From assembly GCA_900545185.1 (NCBI GenBank), contig UQYH01000084.1, positions 1 through 9,840 on the forward strand: a stretch of 9,840 nucleotides of DNA, read 5' to 3'. A model generated the notes under the pieces. That model was not told the DNA's origin, searched no databases, and worked only from the letters and a program-made list of their open reading frames with translations. Position 1 is the stretch's first letter. The number at the start of each line of letters is the position of its first letter. Shown here piece by piece: positions 7,404-9,840 of the stretch. Source of the DNA: an uncultured Eubacteriales bacterium. Lineage in GTDB: Bacteria; Bacillota; Clostridia; UBA1381; UBA9506. Position numbers and translations under genes: made by a program.

Positions 7404-7424
7404 GCTTTAAGGATACCATCCATA
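7382..7424. repeat. Short repeats at the recombinase/membrane-gene junction
   Basis: A 13-bp near-perfect palindrome, GCTTGC-C-GCAAGC (7393-7405), sits exactly where the two broken genes meet. It is bracketed by a 7-bp direct repeat ATCCATA at 7382-7388 and 7418-7424. These may mark the deletion or insertion junction. At this length chance is possible. Confidence 0.35.
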
Positions 7425-7989
7425 CGGAACGGGTGCAGGGCTGCTGATAACGTATATTTTTGTATTGCCGTCCGTTTTACCGAGCGGACTTATAAGGTAC
7501 AGCTTTTTGTTTTGAAGATGATCCATATAAAAGGTATCTTCGTCATACTTATCGTAAATATCCTGAAAATCATCCGCAAAAACAGCCGAGAGCATAAATT
7601 CATCCTTTTTGACAAAGCGAAACAGTGCGCCATCGGCTTGGTCACTTTGTAAAAAGCGGCTGCCCTCTGCCCTTTGCAGCTTGAATGCACCGTTTAAGGC
7701 AAAATCGGATTGCTTTGCGGTATACAGCACACGGTTTTGGTCATCCAAAAGCAACACATCGCAAATATCGTTTGACGAAGCCGCCAATGCATCCATGCTT
7801 TGCCGTATCCTGTTCCTTTTTAACGGCTCGGCTTGCTTTTTCATATTAAAGAGCCAGATTCACTTTATCCCTGTACACATAGCCCACCGCACCGGCGCAA
7901 AACAAGCCGCACAAAACGGCTGCAATAATGCAGATAATACAAATTTTTTTAAAATTTCTTTTTGCAATCCAAGCATTAAATCCGTTCAT
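7407..7989 (-). pseudogene. Membrane-anchored sensor-like protein, frameshifted and 3'-truncated
   Basis: The gene starts at ATG 7989 behind AAAGGAG. The first 47 codons give a membrane anchor (MNGFNAWIAKRNFKKICIIC, then a hydrophobic helix to about residue 38) and reach TAA at 7848-7846. The rest lies in the +1 frame, from about 7844 to a TAA at 7409-7407. It is a soluble domain of about 145 residues with a central LLLDDQNRVLYTAKQSDF stretch and ending SSPAPVPYGWYP. One skipped base joins the frames into about 193 residues. A domain with LDDQNRVLYT-like text outside one N-terminal helix resembles extracytoplasmic PAS/Cache-like sensors, but I do not recognise the family. The 3' end runs directly into the recombinase fragment, so the original C-terminus is probably lost. 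It overlaps the upstream small membrane gene and belongs to the sigma-factor operon. Confidence 0.7.
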
Positions 7990-8241
7990 AGTTTTCCGCT
8001 CCTTTACTCATTAAAATCGGCGTTGCTGCCAAAAGTACGGCTCCCGCAACGGCAATCGGAAGAAAGATTGCAAGCACGCTGGCACCGAAAAATATCAGAA
8101 CGGCAGGCACGATCAGCATAAGCGCCGCAAGCGCTATAAAAATGCCTGTTAAACGTCTTTCACCTTTTTTTGTTTAATCTCGGCACATTTCATATCAATT
8201 TCCGGCTCCAGTGTCCGAATTAACAAATCAACCTTGTCCAT
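7976..8241 (-). pseudogene. Small two-helix membrane protein of the sigma operon, in two frames
   Basis: The ATG at 8241 overlaps the sigma-factor stop (TGATG) and has AGGAGG (8256-8251) 9 nt upstream, so it is clearly a translated start. Frame 0 gives 30 residues, MDKVDLLIRTLEPEIDMKCA onward, and stops at 8151-8149. The -1 frame continues without a break to a stop at 7978-7976: GERRLTGIFIALAALML, then two hydrophobic helices, ending GAENYERI. The frames join at CAA AAA AAG (8172-8164), which contains the classical -1 slippery heptamer A_AAA_AAG. The joined product is 88 aa, with a cytoplasmic head of about 30 residues and two membrane helices. Either the seven-A run lost or gained bases (pseudogene or sequencing error) or ribosomes shift there. 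By position it could be the partner or anti-sigma of the sigma factor; that is inference. Confidence 0.6.
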
Positions 8242-8777
8242 CAGGTTATACCTCCTTTAAAAAAGCTTCTCTGCTTTTTTGTGCCCTCGTGTATGCGGCT
8301 TTTAACTGCTTTCAGCGGCACACCCGTTATCGCTTCAATTTCTTTTAATGTGTATGCATCAATATATTTCAGCCGTATCACCGTTGCCTGATTTGGCGGC
8401 AAGCCATCAATGTATTTGACAATTTCATCATATTCCATGCTTGTTAAAACCTTATGTTCAATATTCTCTCCGCTTTGCGCTTCTGCCTCCGAAAGCTCCG
8501 AGAGCGTCACCCTGCTGCGCCGCGTATAATCAATAAAGGTATGCTTGGCAATTGTGATGATATACGTTGCAAAGGACGCTTTACCCTCCGGCTTATATGT
8601 TTCAATAGTGCGTATGACTTTTAAAAATACATCCTGTGTTAAATCCTCTGTCAAGGTTTCATCATGCGTCAGCTTTAAAAGATATTTGGTCACATACGGG
8701 TAAAAGGCGCGTATCAGTTCGTCAAACGCAGCCTTATCGCCGTTTTGACATCGTTTAAGGATTTCTTTTTTGTTCAC
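8241..8777 (-). CDS. ECF-like RNA polymerase sigma factor
   Basis: A 178-aa sigma-70 family protein with regions 2 and 4 only. Region 2 spans about 17-88, with LTEDLTQDVFLKVIRTIETY for core binding and the -10 element, and ASFATYIITIAKHTFIDYTRR. A short acidic linker runs 89-112. Region 4 spans about 115-169, with LPPNQATVIRLKYIDAYTLK and an EIEAITGVPLKAVKSRIHEG helix-turn-helix for the -35. The start is GTG at 8777, with AAAAGGAGG (8796-8788) 10 nt upstream; no in-frame ATG competes. The gene is intact, while both downstream partners are broken. ECF sigmas are normally held by a membrane or soluble anti-sigma encoded next to them. If that role was played here by the two downstream membrane proteins, their damage might leave this sigma unregulated. 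Subgroup and stimulus unknown. Confidence 0.9.
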   Translation of the reverse strand: MNKKEILKRCQNGDKAAFDELIRAFYPYVTKYLLKLTHDETLTEDLTQDVFLKVIRTIETYKPEGKASFATYIITIAKHTFIDYTRRSRVTLSELSEAEAQSGENIEHKVLTSMEYDEIVKYIDGLPPNQATVIRLKYIDAYTLKEIEAITGVPLKAVKSRIHEGTKKQRSFFKGGIT

Positions 8778-8804
8778 ATTGCATGCGCCTCCTTTTGCCG
8801 TTCT

Positions 8805-8838
8805 ATTATATTACACGCAAAAAAACACAATAGGTTGG
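8805..8838 (-). promoter_or_regulatory. Candidate promoter region of the sigma operon
   Basis: Reverse strand. A TATAAT lies at 8810-8805, but without a convincing TTGACA 17 bp upstream. An alternative ECF-style pair is CCAACC (8838-8833) and CGTGTA (8817-8812), 15 bp apart, recalling the AAC/CGT logic of autoregulated ECF promoters. Which is used, if either, is unclear; the gene may also be read from the EamA gene 67 bp upstream, as no terminator is seen between them. Confidence 0.35.
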
Positions 8839-8844
8839 AATTTT

Positions 8845-9714
8845 TTAAACCAGCAGCAATAAAGTTCCGATAACAAGCAAAATAAGGCCGCACAATAATT
8901 TTTTTGTCAGCCTTTCTTTCAGCACCGTACAGGAAAAAGCAACGGTCACCAATATGCTCAGCTTATCAATCGGAACAACCACGCTGGCCGGGCCGCTTTG
9001 CAGTGCCCTGTAATAGCAAATCCACGAAAGCCCCGTTGTAATGCCGGATAAAACAAGAAAAACAAAATCCTTTGCCGTGATTGTCTTCGTATTGCCGCCG
9101 CTTTTTGTGATCAGCACAACAAGCCATGCCATAATTAAAACCACAAAGGTACGAATAGCCGTGCCCAGCGTTGAATCAACATCCGAAATACCGATTTTCC
9201 CCAATATAGAGGTCAGCGCGGCGAACACCGCAGACAATACTGCCCATACAAGCCAATTGGATTGGGAAGATGCGCCTTCCTTTGTATCGCGCTTTTCAAT
9301 CATCATATATGTACCTGCTCCGATGAGCACAACGCAAACCGCTTTCAGCCATGTTAAGGGCTCGTGTAAAAACAAAAAGGCAAGAAGCATTGTTAAGATG
9401 GTGCTCGATTTATCAATGGGCGCTACCTTGTTGACATCACCGTATTTAAGCGCCCTGAAATAACAAAGCCACGAAGCGCCCGTTGTCAGGCCGGATAAAA
9501 TCAGAAAAACCAGTGTTTTTGTGCTGATTTGTGTGATACCGCTTTGCGCCCCGACAACAAAAACCATCAGCCACGCAAACACAAAAACAACCACTGTCCG
9601 TATGGCCGTACCCAAATTTGAATTGACATTTTGAATTCCGACTTTTGATAATACGGCTGTTACGCCTGCAAAAAAAGCCGATAAAACTGCAAAAATAAGC
9701 CACATATCAATCAT
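8845..9714 (-). CDS. EamA-family (DMT superfamily) membrane transporter
   Basis: A 289-aa integral membrane protein made of two homologous EamA halves. The first starts at WLIFAVLSAFFAGVTAVLSK (about residue 5), the second at WLVWAVLSAVFAALTSILGK (about 154). Each half repeats the LGTAIRT and SG(L/I)TTG(A/L)SW(L/I)CY(F/Y)RAL motifs and a PIDK motif, five helices per half. This is the standard 10-helix inverted-repeat drug/metabolite transporter architecture, and length is normal for the family. The substrate cannot be inferred; many relatives are exporters of small metabolites. ATG 9714 or 9705 is preferred; the open frame reaches 9753 but would run over the promoter. The ribosome binding site is weak (AATGAG) and the promoter lies very close, implying a leader of only about 4-13 nt. 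The next gene on the same strand is the sigma factor, 67 bp away. Confidence 0.9.
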   Translation of the reverse strand: MIDMWLIFAVLSAFFAGVTAVLSKVGIQNVNSNLGTAIRTVVVFVFAWLMVFVVGAQSGITQISTKTLVFLILSGLTTGASWLCYFRALKYGDVNKVAPIDKSSTILTMLLAFLFLHEPLTWLKAVCVVLIGAGTYMMIEKRDTKEGASSQSNWLVWAVLSAVFAALTSILGKIGISDVDSTLGTAIRTFVVLIMAWLVVLITKSGGNTKTITAKDFVFLVLSGITTGLSWICYYRALQSGPASVVVPIDKLSILVTVAFSCTVLKERLTKKLLCGLILLVIGTLLLLV

Positions 9715-9724
9715 CTCATTGCTT

Positions 9725-9753
9725 ATTGTATCACAATTTTGCTTCCACGGCAA
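9725..9753 (-). promoter_or_regulatory. Promoter of the EamA gene
   Basis: Reverse strand: TTGCCG (9753-9748), 17-bp spacer, TACAAT (9730-9725), with an extended TGn before the -10. The expected start near 9718 is only about 4 nt from ATG 9714. Confidence 0.65.
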
Positions 9754-9761
9754 TCCGCGAT

Positions 9762-9804
9762 GTGTAAATTTGCCGAATTAACTTCGTTTTTGCAAATTTT
9801 ACAC
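9762..9804. repeat. AT-rich inverted repeat between divergent promoters
   Basis: GTGTAAATTTGC (9762-9773) and GCAAATTTTACAC (9792-9804) are reverse complements apart from one extra A, with an 18-nt spacer. The dyad lies just upstream of both the leftward EamA -35 (9748-9753) and the rightward -35 (9812), so it may be a shared operator. No specific regulator site is recognised. Confidence 0.5.
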
Positions 9805-9811
9805 TTCTGTC

Positions 9812-9840
9812 TTGACAGTCATCAATTTATATTGTATAAT
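9812..9840 (+). promoter_or_regulatory. Consensus sigma-A promoter for a gene beyond the right edge
   Basis: TTGACA (9812-9817), 17-bp spacer, TATAAT (9835-9840): a perfect match pointing right. The transcript lies wholly outside the window. Perfect promoters elsewhere in this window serve tRNAs, so a stable RNA is one possibility. Confidence 0.85.

Noticed and set aside
7609..8121. 170-codon open frame on the + strand over the decayed sigma operon
   Set aside because: The reverse strand carries the gene-like text, ribosome binding sites and overlaps; the + frame has no domain and no start signal.

Overview
The window looks like chromosomal DNA of a Gram-positive Clostridia-type bacterium (Bacillota). 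This rests on strong AGGAGG-type ribosome binding sites with ATG, TTG and GTG starts, five promoters matching the sigma-A consensus TTGACA-17-TATAAT perfectly or nearly so, a DUF1836 protein, a DUF4368-type large serine recombinase fragment, and mid-range GC. No 16S rRNA or other marker fixes the genus.

Layout, left to right. (1) A tRNA-Ile(GAT), cut at its 3' end by the window edge, is read leftward from two tandem consensus promoters. (2) A membrane-anchored polysaccharide deacetylase (leftward) is divergent from a rightward pair: an M23 (LytM) peptidase and a translationally coupled small protein that resembles the tandem ACT regulatory region of aspartokinase without the kinase. (3) A perfect 27-bp inverted repeat separates that pair from a convergent two-gene operon: a polytopic GT-C (PMT/GT39-like) glycosyltransferase followed by an Alg5-like GT2 enzyme, probably a polyprenyl-phosphate-sugar synthase and its user. 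(4) Divergent from the GT operon is a DUF1836 regulator-like gene, then tRNA-Leu(GAG) with its own consensus promoter and terminator. (5) Next is a decayed region, all leftward: the C-terminal two thirds of a large serine recombinase abuts the 3'-truncated, frameshifted remnant of a membrane protein gene. Upstream of that lie a frameshifted small two-helix membrane protein and an intact ECF-like sigma factor. Together these look like a sigma-factor operon whose tail was destroyed by a mobile element. (6) An EamA (DMT) transporter is leftward, and at the right edge a perfect consensus promoter points right to a gene outside the window, behind an AT-rich dyad.

The left half is a cell-surface neighbourhood (peptidoglycan or polysaccharide remodelling plus lipid-linked sugar transfer). 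The most notable points are the orphan ACT-like protein coupled to the peptidase, the apparently leaderless GT-C promoter, and the sigma operon, where two consecutive genes are broken exactly at sequences that resemble recoding sites (A_AAA_AAG and CTT_TAA). Simple gene decay remains the default explanation for the last point.
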